Under the pieces are notes generated by a model. It saw only the letters and a list, made by a program, of their open reading frames with translations, did not search any database and was not told where the DNA came from. DNA of 64,000 bases from assembly GCF_000283155.1 (NCBI RefSeq), contig NW_004454175.1:8206116-8270115 (forward strand), given 5' to 3'. Of the stretch, positions 45,285-56,139 are shown in pieces. Origin of the DNA: Ceratotherium simum simum (taxonomy: Eukaryota > Chordata > Mammalia > Perissodactyla > Rhinocerotidae). The translations under genes were made by a program, and so were the position numbers. Position 1 is the first letter of the stretch. Each line of letters starts with the position of its first letter.

Positions 45285-45660
45285 TACCGGATCATAAAGC
45301 AAATCTCAAAAAATTTCAAAGACTTGAAAACATGAAGCGTGTTCTCTGTACACAATGCAATTTTGATAGAAATCAATAATGAAAATGTAACTAAAAAATC
45401 CCCCACATGCATGGATATTAGGAAATACCTTTGTGATTAATCCATAGATCAAAGAAGATATATTCAAGATATTTTCAAACTGAATGATAAAGGAAAATAC
45501 AATATATCAAAACATCAGATGCAGATTAAAAAAAACAAAAGAAAATGCATAGCATTAAATGTAGATATTAGGAATGAAGAAAGACCAACAATTGATGAGC
45601 TAAACATTCATTTCAAGAAATCAGAAAAAAAACAGCAAACTAACTATTGCTTTTCTCATA
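45285..45660 (+). mobile_element. L1 LINE ORF2 fragment, sense
   Basis: ccggatcataaagcaaatct, caaaaaatttcaaagacttg, tttgatagaaatcaataatg, aaatgcatagcattaaatgt, gaatgaagaaagaccaacaa and agcaaactaactat correspond to the L1 ORF2 segment between the endonuclease and reverse-transcriptase domains. Frame broken. Confidence 0.75.
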
Positions 45661-47310
45661 TGGCCTACGGTTTGAAAGTGAAAATTTTAATATAGTAGAC
45701 ATCTTTATATGATAATAACATGAGAAACAAATTAGAAAATATAGGTTTATTTACAAATTAAGTTCAATAAACATCTAACGCCTGTTGTGCAAGCATATGG
45801 TATTCATTTGGTAATTTTTTTATGGGATGGATACACAACACTATACCAATCAACCACTTTATGGTATATATACATTTTTTTAAATATGAAAGAGTTTTGA
45901 AGGTGTTCAGTATAAAGCCATAGGCAGCAGGCTAACTAGGCGATCCTCTTTTGAATTTTATCCTCTCGGAAACTGTAGTGCAACGTGTTACTTGTAAGAT
46001 AAAAAAACCTAGAAAATTTGTTATTAAAATTGCCCTAACCTTTAAAAATTCTTACTCTTAAAAATTTTTGCAACCTAATTGACAAGGCTGGCATTTTACA
46101 CAGATTTACATCTTCAGACTGTTAGTCTTTTTGTAATATACTTATCAAAATCAACATGATTAAATTGGGTATTAGAGTGGGATAATTAGTATATTACCAC
46201 TTACGATTTCTCATTTTTTAGGAATTAAAACATTAAATATCATGTTTGGCAAGAATATCCAAAGATTATATTTAGTACTTTCCTGAATTATATTATAACA
46301 TGTAAGACATAGTAGTCACTTAATCAATGTTGTTGATGCCATTATTGAAATTTAACGGAAAGTATTATTTATACCTTCCATCATTCTATAAAAAATATGA
46401 AAATGAGGAAGCTTTCAAATATGCAATAAAATATTTACAAAGAAAAAAAGGACAAAGCTTAAAAAAAATAAACCCAGGAAGTTCAGCATACACAAATGCA
46501 TTGAATGCTTAATTTTACTACTCTTAGCAATGACTGCAAACTGGCTTCAATCTTCCTAGCTATTATAACTTAATTATACATAATTTAATTGTCTCCAGAC
46601 TTCACCACCTTGCACATATGAATGAAATCACATTCACATATATGCCAAGATTCTACTAGCTTTGGCCTCCACCTAAGCAGCTACATATGGTATCTTGAAC
46701 TTCCTTTGGCATTTCCTCCATCCTTAAGTGTATCTGGAAGGCCAAGCTGTAAATGCATTATCTTCCCAGTTCTGATGAGCATTGGTTTATGACCTCCTTC
46801 AGGCTACGCATTGCAGCTCACTTGTTGTTGTTCTGGGCCCTTGACATTCACCTGGGCACCTGCTCTCTCATACAGTGACATCAATGGCCAAAATGTGGAC
46901 AGCAAACTTTTCCTTATGAATCCCACAACACGACTGAGTTCAGTTGTGCTAAACCAATCTCTGCTAAAGACCAAAAAATAACTGAAAGAAATCCATAATT
47001 TACAACTAGCTACTTCATAAAGGAAACATGGACTATAGCGATATAAGTAAGCATCCCCAAATCCACACCACTGTGTATATAATCACTCAAAACATTCTGC
47101 TCATTGCTGCCTCTGCTTCTTATACACCTCTACTGCCAGCCATGGCCTCTGCTTTACAATGTCATCACTGTTGTGTGATTCTCTGAACAAAGAATTATTT
47201 GGCACCAAAGGTATAGTCACATCTTCACCTTTGCAAGATGGAAAACTGCATCTCTAAAGTAACAGTGTTTGTGTGTGTTGGGTTTTCTTTGTTTGCTTGT
47301 TTTTCTCATT
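45661..47310. other. Unassigned AT-rich sequence
   Basis: No element or gene recognised. A 61-codon frame (46,327-46,512) is lysine- and tyrosine-rich, as expected from AT-rich DNA. Confidence 0.35.

Positions 47311-47371
<61 letters not shown>
47311..47371. repeat. Compound (TC)n(AC)n microsatellite
   Basis: About 12 TC units run directly into about 18 AC units with no interruption. Open frames through it on both strands (68, 82 and 88 codons) give Ser-Leu, His-Thr and Cys-Val runs and are not genes. Confidence 0.96.
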
Positions 47372-47372
<1 letters not shown>

Positions 47373-47719
47373 GGTTTCAAAGATCTTAGGAGGATATTTT
47401 ATCCAGAGCTCAGGTTCAAAGTGCCAGCTACTTCCCTTCCCTGACAGAAGCCTCTGCAGAAAAAAAGAGCTTGTTCCAAACACAGGACACAGAAATGGGC
47501 ACCTGGTTCTGAAGTGACCACAGAGACAACTCTACCTGCTCTTCATCCCAGTCCCGTGATCACCGCCTTTTTCCCTTGGCTTTCTGCTAGGTCTGCACTC
47601 TGCTCTTGGGAACAACCAGGATATCCTTTATATGTAGATAGATCCTTGAGCTTGTTTTTTGGGCTGGCAGTAGGTGACTGCTTTCAGAGTCTTTATTTAG
47701 CCTGATAACTACCACATTA
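47372..47719. other. Unassigned sequence
   Basis: C/T-rich on the plus strand and leading into the L2 relic; may include decayed L2 5' sequence. Confidence 0.35.
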
Positions 47720-48650
47720 ATATCTTCAGCCTGGACCTCTCTGCCTTATTGCCACCTCCATTTAGATATTTAATAGACATCTCAGATTTAATCAGTTCAA
47801 AAATGAACTGCCAATGCTTCCCCCTCTAGTTCTGATCCTCTCTCAGTTGTCCCCATCTCAGTTAATAGAGATGCCTCTCTTCCAAGCGCTCAGCCCACAA
47901 GTATCCTTGGCTTTGTCTTTCACTCACACCCCTGTGAAACCCAGTGCTACCAACCTAAACACAATTTCTTGCCTATATTATAACGATAAATACTATCTCT
48001 TGCTTCCTCTCTTGCCTTCCTATAGTTTATTCTGAACAGAGCAGCCAGAATGATCCTTTTTAAAAAAAGAAGTCAGAGCTTGTCATCCCTTGGCCAAAAT
48101 CTCTCCATGTCTCCCTATCTTACTCAGAGTAAAAGCTGACCTCTTTAATAAATGGCTTACAAGACTCTACATGGTCTTAACCTGTTTACCCCCAGACCTC
48201 CTCTCCTATTACGCTTCCTCTGGCTCACATTTCCTTCAGCCACTCCCTAGCTATTCCTTGAACACACAGCTTCTGTTCAGTCTGAAATGGTTGTTCCCTC
48301 TGCCTGGAATGCACTTCCCCCAAATATCTGTGTGGCTTTATTCCCTCGTCCACTTCAAGTCTTGGCTCAAGACTCTTTCTCAGCAAGACCACTCTGACCG
48401 CCATAGTTAAAGCCACCACCCATCCCAGGACTCTCATTTCTCCTTGTCTACATCTTCTTTGTCTTATTTCCAGGGAGTACTGCACCTTCTAACATACCAA
48501 ATAATCTACTTATTCATCCTGTTTATTGTCTGTCTCCTGTAATGCAAACTCTGCAAGGAGAACATTTTTATGCCTTGTTCAAGAGTCTAGAATAGTGTCT
48601 GACACACGCTGAGCAGACAAAATAAATATTTCTTAGAGGAATGAATGTGC
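47720..48650 (+). mobile_element. L2 LINE, sense, 3' ORF2 and tail, well preserved
   Basis: Sense order: ttaatagacatctcagattt, aaaatgaactgccaatgctt, agagcagccagaatgatcct, gtctccctatcttactcaga, gcttacaagactctacatgg, ttgttccctctgcctggaat, gcacttcccccaaatatctg, gaccactctgaccgccatag and gtttattgtctgtctcctgt, ending acaaaataaatatttcttag and gaatgaatg. It covers the ORF2 C-terminus and the 3' tail over about 930 bp. Plus frames of 73 and 106 codons are remnants. The clearest L2 copy in the window. Confidence 0.9.
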
Positions 48651-49354
48651 TGCCTTCAGTTTTTTAGATCTATATGTCTTCTACAAAAGAACAAGTTAAG
48701 TCATCAAAGTTTGAATTTTCTAAAAACATCAATATCTTTAGCATTTATTCATTTTAGTTGTTAATAATCTAAAAAAGACTTAATTTCTAAAATATAAAAG
48801 CCCTACACATAAGAAGTAAAAAAATAAAAACAAAAAACCTTGAACATTTTCAGATTAATCTTGAATTTTAACTTACTCTATGGTCATAAACAATTGAAAA
48901 AGTAAAACTTGAAACTTCCTCTACTGAAACACAGGATTGATTGAGATAAAATATAGTAGAACTAAAATTTCCATAAAAGAGTGGGTATAGTTTCCTGTGG
49001 ATACCAGATCAGAGCAGGTAAATTGGAGGATGAACTAGAGAAGGTGGAGACAACAGTGTTTATTGAATACCATGTTAAGAACTGTGTTAAAAATTTTATT
49101 TCACGTTTTACCGTATTTTTTTTTTTTGATCAAGCAATTTACTTTTGAAAGGGTAATACATGGAATGGTACAATGCTCTAAAGATGTAAAAGGGTATACC
49201 ATAAAAAGCAAGTCTCTTTCGCATCTCCGATACCTGGAAGGCATTGGAGACAAAGATTGTAACTGTTTCTTCAAAACCCTATAGAGGTGATCTGTGCATA
49301 TGCAAATGTATGCATATATGAATATGATATATCTTTACACAAACGATAGTTGAT
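48651..49354. other. Unassigned AT-rich sequence
   Basis: No element or gene recognised. Confidence 0.35.
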
Positions 49355-49490
49355 CCTTGCTTTAAAGATGAGAAAATCAATTCAGTGAGTTTAAATGGTC
49401 ACCCCACGATTACTCAGAGAATAGATGGCAGAGCCTACATTTGAGCTCCGATCTGTCTGACTTGAAGGCTCACACTATGAATAACCTCAA
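49355..49490 (-). mobile_element. MIR SINE relic, antisense
   Basis: ttaaagatgagaaaatcaat, gtttaaatggtcaccccacg, atagatggcagagcctacat and ctgtctgacttgaaggctca follow the reverse-complemented MIR order. Confidence 0.7.
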
Positions 49491-50199
49491 GTATTTCAGC
49501 CAAGCCCTCTGAGAAAATTGACTTGTTCTCCACAGAAGCACTTCCTTCCTTTGGCAGCTAGTTAAGAAGTAAACAATTGAGACTCTCTTTTCTTCTCCAG
49601 GAAATGATTTTGAAACAAAATCTGAGATAAAGGTTTATAAAGGCAAATCTGATTGTTAATGGTTAAGTCCTTATCCACATCAGAAAAGAAAGAATGTAGC
49701 AAGAAGCTGAGTTTTTTGCTTTTCCCTCTGGTCTAAAAGTAAAAGCCATTTGGTCAGAAAATACTTGATTTAAATCCTGATAAGGAATTTTTAAATTTTA
49801 ATTTTGTTTAAAGCTCCAGATATCCCTTCTGTAAATAATTGGCTCTATCTCATGTTAATAACCCAAGAAGAAGGGAGTATACACAGACTCTGCTACAAAG
49901 AAAGCAATTTGCCTCACTTGGACTATTAATCTAATTTAAAATTGCAAACTCAGAAATTAATACTAAAACCTTTGGAGTCTGGAGTCTAATAGCTAATTTG
50001 TGCTGTGCTTCTATATAATTCATATATTCAGTTTCAATACTAATGCACTTGGATATCCATTTCATTTTGTTAAAATTATGTTTCCCAAATGATCTCCATT
50101 AATAACTTATTACTTCCTTTGCCTCTGTTACAATCATGGATTGAAAACTTTGTTAACTGTAGCATGAAATCGGCCCTTGGAACATTGTTTTTTATACAT
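49491..50199. other. Unassigned AT-rich sequence
   Basis: No element or gene recognised. Confidence 0.35.
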
Positions 50200-50570
50200 A
50201 ATGTAGTGAAACACTTTCTCCAATACATATCAAGTGCCTAACGTAAGGCAGGTGCCATGTTAGATATTGCGCAATAAGAACGAATAGGGCACGTTCTCCA
50301 TGCTCAAAGAGATTGGCACCCGGTGGGAAAGACAGAGATGCACGTAAATAATTATAATGCAAAGCCACAGGAGAGATATAAATAAAGCACGATGAGGGCA
50401 CAAAGGAGGACGTATTGATTTTAACAGAGAGGATCAGAAATCACTTCATAAAGGAAGGACGAGAAAGCTGAAAATTAAAAGACGTTTATGCTAGATGAGG
50501 GAAAAAGCATAAGAAAAAGGCATAAAGTTATGGTGGTACATGGTTATATTTAAAGGAAGTAACAAGTACT
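50200..50570 (-). mobile_element. L2 LINE 3' end, antisense
   Basis: catatcaagtgcctaacgta, aggcaggtgccatgttagat, acgttctccatgctcaaaga, cccggtgggaaagacagaga, aatcacttcataaaggaagg and gctgaaaattaaaagacg match the reverse complement of the L2 terminal few hundred bases. Confidence 0.72.
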
Positions 50571-52454
50571 TTTATGGGAAAAAAAAGTTTCATGCCAGCT
50601 ACAAGTGAAATGATACGTTTAAGTTGCTTTCTACTCCTGGACATTTGAAGACATTATTGGACTCAAACTACCTCATACTGTGCTGATGTAAAGCCAACAA
50701 GTATGTTTGTCACTTATTTGGGATGTACTACTTAGCTGTAAACCCAAATCTTTAAGAAAAATAATGTACCTGTTGAATTAAAGCCTAGCCTTGTATTAAT
50801 AGCCTTGAAGAAGCCAGTATGGGCAAAGGAAAATATACAAAAAGCAGGAAGAGATAATCTCTCCATTCTGTGTATGTTGATAGGAATCTTCAGGAACTCA
50901 GGCAGATTTTTAGACCCTTCTAATAAGAAGGGGAAATGATGCGAGTCAAGAGGAAAGGAGTCGACAGGAAAGGTGAATGAAGCCAACGAACATGTCTAGA
51001 ACACTTCAGTATTCTGTGGTCTCTGGCTTTGGGGGGGTATACATTACCTATAGGAATGTGCTCAGACCACCTAACAGGAGGACCACAGATTCTCTAGAAA
51101 AAGTTTCCTCCTGTGTTCTCACATGGCTCAGGGATTTCTCCTCATTTTTCTCACATGTTCCAGCTTTTTTTCGTCTCTTTAGCACTTTTTACTGAGTTGT
51201 GTAGATCCCATTTATCCAACTGACTCTGCAGACTCTACATCATCCTGTCCATTCCATTCCATTCCTTTAATCCAAAAAGCAGTTCATAGTTCACCTTAGC
51301 TCTATGTCTAGCTCCACTCTTAGCTGTAGCTCTGGATCTCAAAATCTTACTCTGTGACGGAGCTTTGAGCTACTACATACCTAGGATGGTTATTGAACCT
51401 TATTCTAAATTTTGAGATCAAATTGTTTTATACTTTTCCCTACCAAAACAGATTGAGCTCAATGATTTTGTCTGTGTCTAGAGGAATGAATTTAAGATAG
51501 AAAAGGCTATGCAAAGGAGGTGGAATAGTCTAAATTCCTGTAAAAAAAGTGTTATTATAATACCAAAATAAACTAATCTGTTCTGATAAATGGTATATTA
51601 ATAGGCATCTCCAATAAGGAGGTAGGTAGAATAAAATGTCATTGCCATGGTGATTTTAATCTCAGGAGAATTGAAAATAACCCAAGTGAGAGTACAGACC
51701 AGACCTTTGACTGCTAAGTTTATTTAGTCAGAAAGCTCTTTGCTGTGGATGGCAGGAGTGGTATTTCAATATACTGAAGTCCAGATTACAAAATGGAGCT
51801 CACTGAGGTAAAGGGAAGCCTCTGTGGGTGAACAATTTAATTTTTTTTAATATCATAAGTAAACAGGATAAACATAGAATCTGTCTGAAAAAGACACACT
51901 TTCCATTTCTCTTTGCCAGAATCACATACTGACTTCCAGCTGAGCCAGTACAGGTTAGTAAAATAATATGGCCATTGAGTCCTTGGGATCTTAACCTCAA
52001 CAACAAATTCAATGGAAAAGCTTTTCAGTGGCAGGCATTTATGTTTAGAATTTTTTGTCATGTTTTTTGTTGTTCTTGGTCAGAGACCAGGTTGGTGGAA
52101 TTTTCAGTCGTGTTTACGACATTGAAAGGCACTTGAAATTTCTGTGAACCATCAATCTTCTGATTGGGAAGATTAAGATTTGTCAAGCTGCATTCCTTTC
52201 CAAAGCCATAGACTTCTAGACTTGGTACTTAATCCAAAAACTAGAACACAACACAAACATACACACACACACACTTAAGAGGAAAGATGTTTAAAGCCTC
52301 TGGAGGGTAGCAGTAGGGGAATATTTTGTCACGCTGTGGTTATAGAACGAAAGCAGATTGGAATTTCAAAGTTAATTGCCTCATCACAGTTCTGCCTCAA
52401 CTATCCAAAATGTTAAGGGAATGCTCAAACTAATGTTCAAGGTTAATACAAAAT
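50571..52454. other. Unassigned AT-rich sequence
   Basis: About 1.9 kb with a short (CA)n at 52,257-52,274 and a short (ccatt) run near 51,250. No gene or repeat family recognised. Confidence 0.4.
52257..52274. repeat. Short (CA)n run
   Basis: acatacacacacacacac, nine units with one interruption. Confidence 0.8.
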
Positions 52455-52800
52455 ATTTTTTAAACTATTTTATGGAGGTATGATTGACATACAAAAAGTG
52501 GTACATACTTACTATATACAACTTGATGAGTTTGGAGATAAGTATACTTCTGTGAAACCACCGCCACCACCTACGCCATAAACATGTCCTTCACCTCCAA
52601 AAGTTTCCTCCCGCCCTCTTTATTTATTCTTATTATTTGTTATTATTATTTTTGTGATAAGAACAGTTAACATAAGATCTACCCCCTTAGCAAGTTTTTA
52701 AATATATAAAATAGGCACTATGCTTTACAATAGATCTCTTGGATTTATTCATCTTGCATAACTGAAATTTTGCATGAGGATAAAATTTCTTTTTCCTAAA
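52455..52800 (-). mobile_element. L1 LINE 3' UTR segment, antisense
   Basis: tatggaggtatgattgacat, acaacttgatgagtttggag, ctacgccataaacatgtcct, cacctccaaaagtttcctcc, gttaacataagatctacccc, atagatctcttggatttatt and catcttgcataactgaaatt are the reverse complement of an older mammalian L1 3' region. Confidence 0.82.
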
Positions 52801-52879
52801 AGCAAGATACAGTAGAAATTCCTTTCGATAGTTTTAGTTCATTGGGTTCCAGCTGGTTTCATATTTTTAAGTAATCATT

Positions 52880-53430
52880 TATATAGGCATCATAGTTGAA
52901 CACCACCTATGAGCCAGGCACTAACTTAAGCCTGTGGAATATGGGGATGAATTCATTTTACTTTCTCATAGTTTAGTGACATGCAATCAGAAATATGATA
53001 ATATTTTGAGCTAAGAACTATTACAGAGGTATGAACAAAATTCCATAAAATGAACAAGAGCAGATTACTAACTTTGGTTGGGCATAGAGGACAAAGGGAA
53101 GCAAAGTCCTTTTAGGCAAAGTACGGTGGCAGGCATATTAGAGGTCATGACATAATCCTGAAACCACACTAGGTCCCGAGTTACAAAGCTAAGGACAGGT
53201 GGAGAGAAATGCCAGAAGAATAGGTGAGAGGAACAGTCTGGGGGCAGGTGAGGAGCAAATTGTGAAGGGCATTATAGACCAGATTAAGTAAACTGGATCT
53301 TATTCAATAGGTAATAGGGAGTAAACTGAAGCTTATAATACAGAATTAATATTATCAGGTTTGGTTTTGAGGAAATTAACTTGTGATAGGAAGGAAGTTG
53401 AACTAGTCTAAAGAGACTATTGGCAGAGAA
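52880..53430 (-). mobile_element. L2 LINE relic, antisense
   Basis: caccacctatgagccaggca, cattttactttctcatagtt, ttgtgaagggcattatagac, cagattaagtaaactggatc, ttattcaataggtaataggg and gttgaactagtctaaagaga follow reverse-complemented L2 from its tip into the ORF2 end. Confidence 0.72.
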
Positions 53431-53959
53431 ACCATATGGAAATCTGCTAATATGGTAGGGACAGATAATAATAAATTAGCTAAATATTCTATCATTGGAC
53501 ATTTATTTTCTATTATTTTCTATCCTTCATGGATTTGAAATTATTTGACAAATGATGGGAATGTAGAGAATATCAGTTATTTTAAATATTCTACAATTAG
53601 TACGTTTTGTAGGAAGTTTCATTTGACTGGTCCTCTTCAATTTACCACAGTTTATACAAAGCTTTCACTGTTCCTATGAGGAAACTGAAGATATCTGAAA
53701 ATTGCCCCAATTGATGGGTGTAAGTCTATACTGACAACTAAGAAAAAAGAGAAGAAAAAACATAACTAGACTAAATCAACAGGAGCACATTCCTCATACA
53801 CACCTCTTTGAAGTTTCATTAAAAAAACACATTGCTTTAACCTCACCAAGGATGGTGAACATAAAAGAGAAACCAAATTTCTTTTGCTATATCATTTCTT
53901 CCACTGAACTTCACATTAACAGAATTAGTTCTTACTTTATAGTAGCAGTGAATAGAAGA
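53431..53959. other. Unassigned AT-rich sequence
   Basis: A possible MIR scrap near 53,660-53,730 (tatgaggaaactgaagatat). Nothing firm. Confidence 0.35.
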
Positions 53960-54600
53960 ATGGAGGATTTTTCATGTTAGTCTATTTCTTCAACTTTTTA
54001 TTGGAGTATAACATACATACAGAAAACTACACAAATGTTAAGTTACAACTTGATACATTTTCACAAATGAACACATTATTGACACCAGGACCAAGATCGA
54101 AAAATAGAATATTATCAGGACCTCAAAAGTTCCACTTATGCCTTCTTTCAGTACTTACCCAACCCTCCAACAAGAGTAACCATTATCTTGACTTCTAACA
54201 CCATAGATTAGTCTTGCTTGTTTTTGAATTTATATAAATGGAATTGTACTGTATGTACTCTTCTGTGTTTGGCTTCTTTTATTCAGCATGATCTTTGTGA
54301 GATTCATTAATATTGTTCTTTGTAGATATAATCTGTTTCCACAATTTATTGGGCATGTGGATAGTTTTCACCTTAGGGCTATGAGAGGTGGTGCTTCTAT
54401 GAACATTCTTGTACACGTCATTAGATGTGTGTGTATGTGTGTGTGTGTATATATATATGTACATATACATATATATATATGTACATATACATATATATAT
54501 ATATATATGTACATATACACATTTCTATTAGGTATTTCCCTAGGAGTTGAACTGCTGGGTTATAAAAGATGCTTATGTTCAGCTTTAGTGTACTGGCTGT
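53960..54600 (-). mobile_element. L1 LINE 3' part, antisense, with TG/TA microsatellite
   Basis: tttttattggagtataacat, acttgatacattttcacaaa, ccaacaagagtaaccattat, caccatagattagtcttgct, gaatttatataaatggaatt, ggcttcttttattcagcatg and ctatgaacattcttgtacac, then, after the microsatellite, ccctaggagttgaactgctg. This is the same reverse-complemented L1 order as at 22.2-24.7 kb. A 135-codon plus frame (54,288-54,695) runs through the microsatellite and is spurious. Confidence 0.8.
54421..54520. repeat. Compound (TG)n(TA)n microsatellite with a repeated gtacatatac unit
   Basis: TG units pass into TA units. The 10-mer gtacatatac recurs at 54,459, 54,481 and 54,509, separated by pure TA stretches, so the array is a higher-order repeat of about 22 and 28 bp. 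Almost all of it is self-complementary and can form cruciforms. Minus frames through it (63 and 144 codons) are Tyr/Ile/His/Thr runs. Confidence 0.95.
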
Positions 54601-54647
54601 TGTATCTTTATTTGAGAATAAGCAGAAGTGGTTTCTCAAAAAGAATG

Positions 54648-54655
54648 GGTATATA
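54648..54655. repeat. 8-bp target-site duplication of the hAT element, left
   Basis: ggtatata, matched by ggtacata at 56,132-56,139 (7 of 8 positions). Eight bases is the hAT-specific duplication length. Confidence 0.7.
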
Positions 54656-54713
54656 CAGGGCTGGCTACATAATTGCAGGGCACAGTGCAAAGTAAAAATA
54701 CTTTGAAAAAGCA

Positions 54714-54730
54714 GAAAAAAGCGCAGTTGG
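54714..54730. repeat. Target-site duplication of SINE, left copy
   Basis: gaaaaaagcgcagttgg, repeated at 55,047-55,063 with one change, cg to tg, the usual CpG decay. Confidence 0.9.
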
Positions 54731-55046
54731 GGCCGGCCCCGTGGCTTAGAGGTTAAGTGCGCGCGCTCCGCTACTGGTGGCCTGGGTTCGGATCCGGGCG
54801 CGCACCGACGCACTGCTTCTCGGACCATGATGAGGCCGCGTCCCACATACAGCAACTGGAAGGATGTGCAGCTATGACATATGGCTATCTACTGGGGCTT
54901 TGGGGAGGAAAAAAGGAGGAGGATTGGCAATAGATGTTAGCTCAGAGCCGGTCTTCCTCAGCAAAAAGAGGAGGATTAGTGTGGATGTTAGCTCAGGGCT
55001 GATCTTCCTCAAAAAAAAAAAAAACAAAACAAAACAAAAAGAAAAA
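54731..55046 (+). mobile_element. ERE-type SINE, full-length composite, nested in the hAT element
   Basis: ggccggccccgtggcttaga head with A box tggcttagagg and B box ggttcggatcc, followed by catgatgaggccgcgtccca, catacagcaactggaaggat and actggggctttggggagg. The second body has gaggattggcaatagatgtt, ctcagagccggtcttcctca and gatgttagctcagggctgat. The tail is A-rich with (caaaa)n to 55,046. A 17-bp duplication flanks it with one CpG-type difference. Similarity in layout to 24,191 and 31,012 suggests the same young subfamily. An 85-codon plus frame at 54,864-55,121 is SINE-derived. Confidence 0.94.
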
Positions 55047-56139
55047 GAAAAAAGTGCAGTTGGAGGTATAAAATTTTTTCTTTTTTCCCATGATCTTTCT
55101 CTTGACTTGTTATATAATTAGATTCCAAGTAAAGAAAAATTAAAAAGTTGAAATTATTAGCATGAATTTTACCCTTTATATCTATTTTGTACAATATGTC
55201 AGTTTTAAATGCAAATATGAAAGCATTTGGTTTGTATTTGGAATCACCAAAATTGCACAGTTCCTATTTTAGAGGGTGCCTTGAGCTGGCCAGAACCAAC
55301 ACAAGCCAGACTCAGGAAGGTTGGAAGAAAGAAGAGAGGGCCCCCCAGGCCCAGAGTTGGCCAAGGAAACTCTCTCTCTGGAGCATGGGATTCCCATGGT
55401 TGTATGCAGACTCTCATAAGCAACCAGGAGATAACCCCACGGATGTGTCAGGTGCATGCTCATGTCTGATGAATGCCAGGTTCTCCTTCCACCAGCCACT
55501 AGAGCGACATGCCAGGCCCCAGCTAGATGTGGGCTCTGGGGAAACTGAGGCAGGCATCTCTTCTTTCCATGAGGCCAGTGCCCCAACCGACAATGAACAG
55601 ATGACCCCCAAGGGTCTTTAAAACTGGGCTGTGTTGCTGCCAGCCCATGGCAGGGACAGGTGCTACCACATCCTGCTCTGAGATCCCTTATCCTCCTCAC
55701 CCCAATGTCCCTGTCCAGATCTCTGCCAGTGTTGGAGGTAGTCAGCTGAACTCAGATCTCCCTTTCCTCCTACCTCCAGTTAGTGGACACAATGAGTTGT
55801 CTCATGCCACCCTTCAGAAGGCAGCAGTGTCATGGGGCAGAGCAGGGAGAGGGAAGGGGAAGACCAGGCAGGACCTGGGCCCCAGGGAATGGAAGAGTGA
55901 TGACCAAAAGGGTGGTGCTAGGTGTCACCATGAATGAACCTAGGCTCCAAACTCCTGGTACAGGTGCCATTGTCCCATGGAGCTTCACTTTCAAAATAGG
56001 AGTGGAAGGATGCATTTTGCAAGGCTGTTAAGATGGTAACAGCATGCTTTTAAATCAAATTTGAGGCCTTTTTGAGCGCAGGACCCTGCATAGTCACACA
56101 CACGGGTCACACACCCACGAAGCCATCCCTAGGTACATA

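Larger units (their letters stand above)
54656..56131. mobile_element. Probable non-autonomous hAT transposon with GC-richer core
   Basis: Left terminus cagggctggctac, right terminus (reverse complement) tagggatggcttc: 10 of 13 bases agree. Subterminal blocks are ataattgcagggcacagtgc on the left and gagcgcaggaccctgcatag with cacgggtcacacacccacga on the right, the kind of ending seen in mammalian hAT-Tip100-type elements. An ERE SINE (54,731-55,046) interrupts the left arm. The core from about 55,260 to 56,000 is clearly GC-richer than its surroundings and holds overlapping frames of 144 (plus), 143 (minus), 96 and 82 codons without any transposase or known domain. Orientation and family name are not settled. 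Excluding the SINE and its duplication, about 1.14 kb. Confidence 0.68.

Noticed and set aside
54421..54855. 144-codon minus-strand frame
   Set aside because: Half of it is Tyr/Ile/His/Thr runs from the TG/TA microsatellite, and the rest is SINE sequence.
55187..55621. 144-codon plus-strand frame (and a 143-codon minus-strand frame in the same place)
   Set aside because: Both lie in the GC-richer core of the hAT-like element. Long frames on both strands are expected there, and neither resembles transposase or another known protein.
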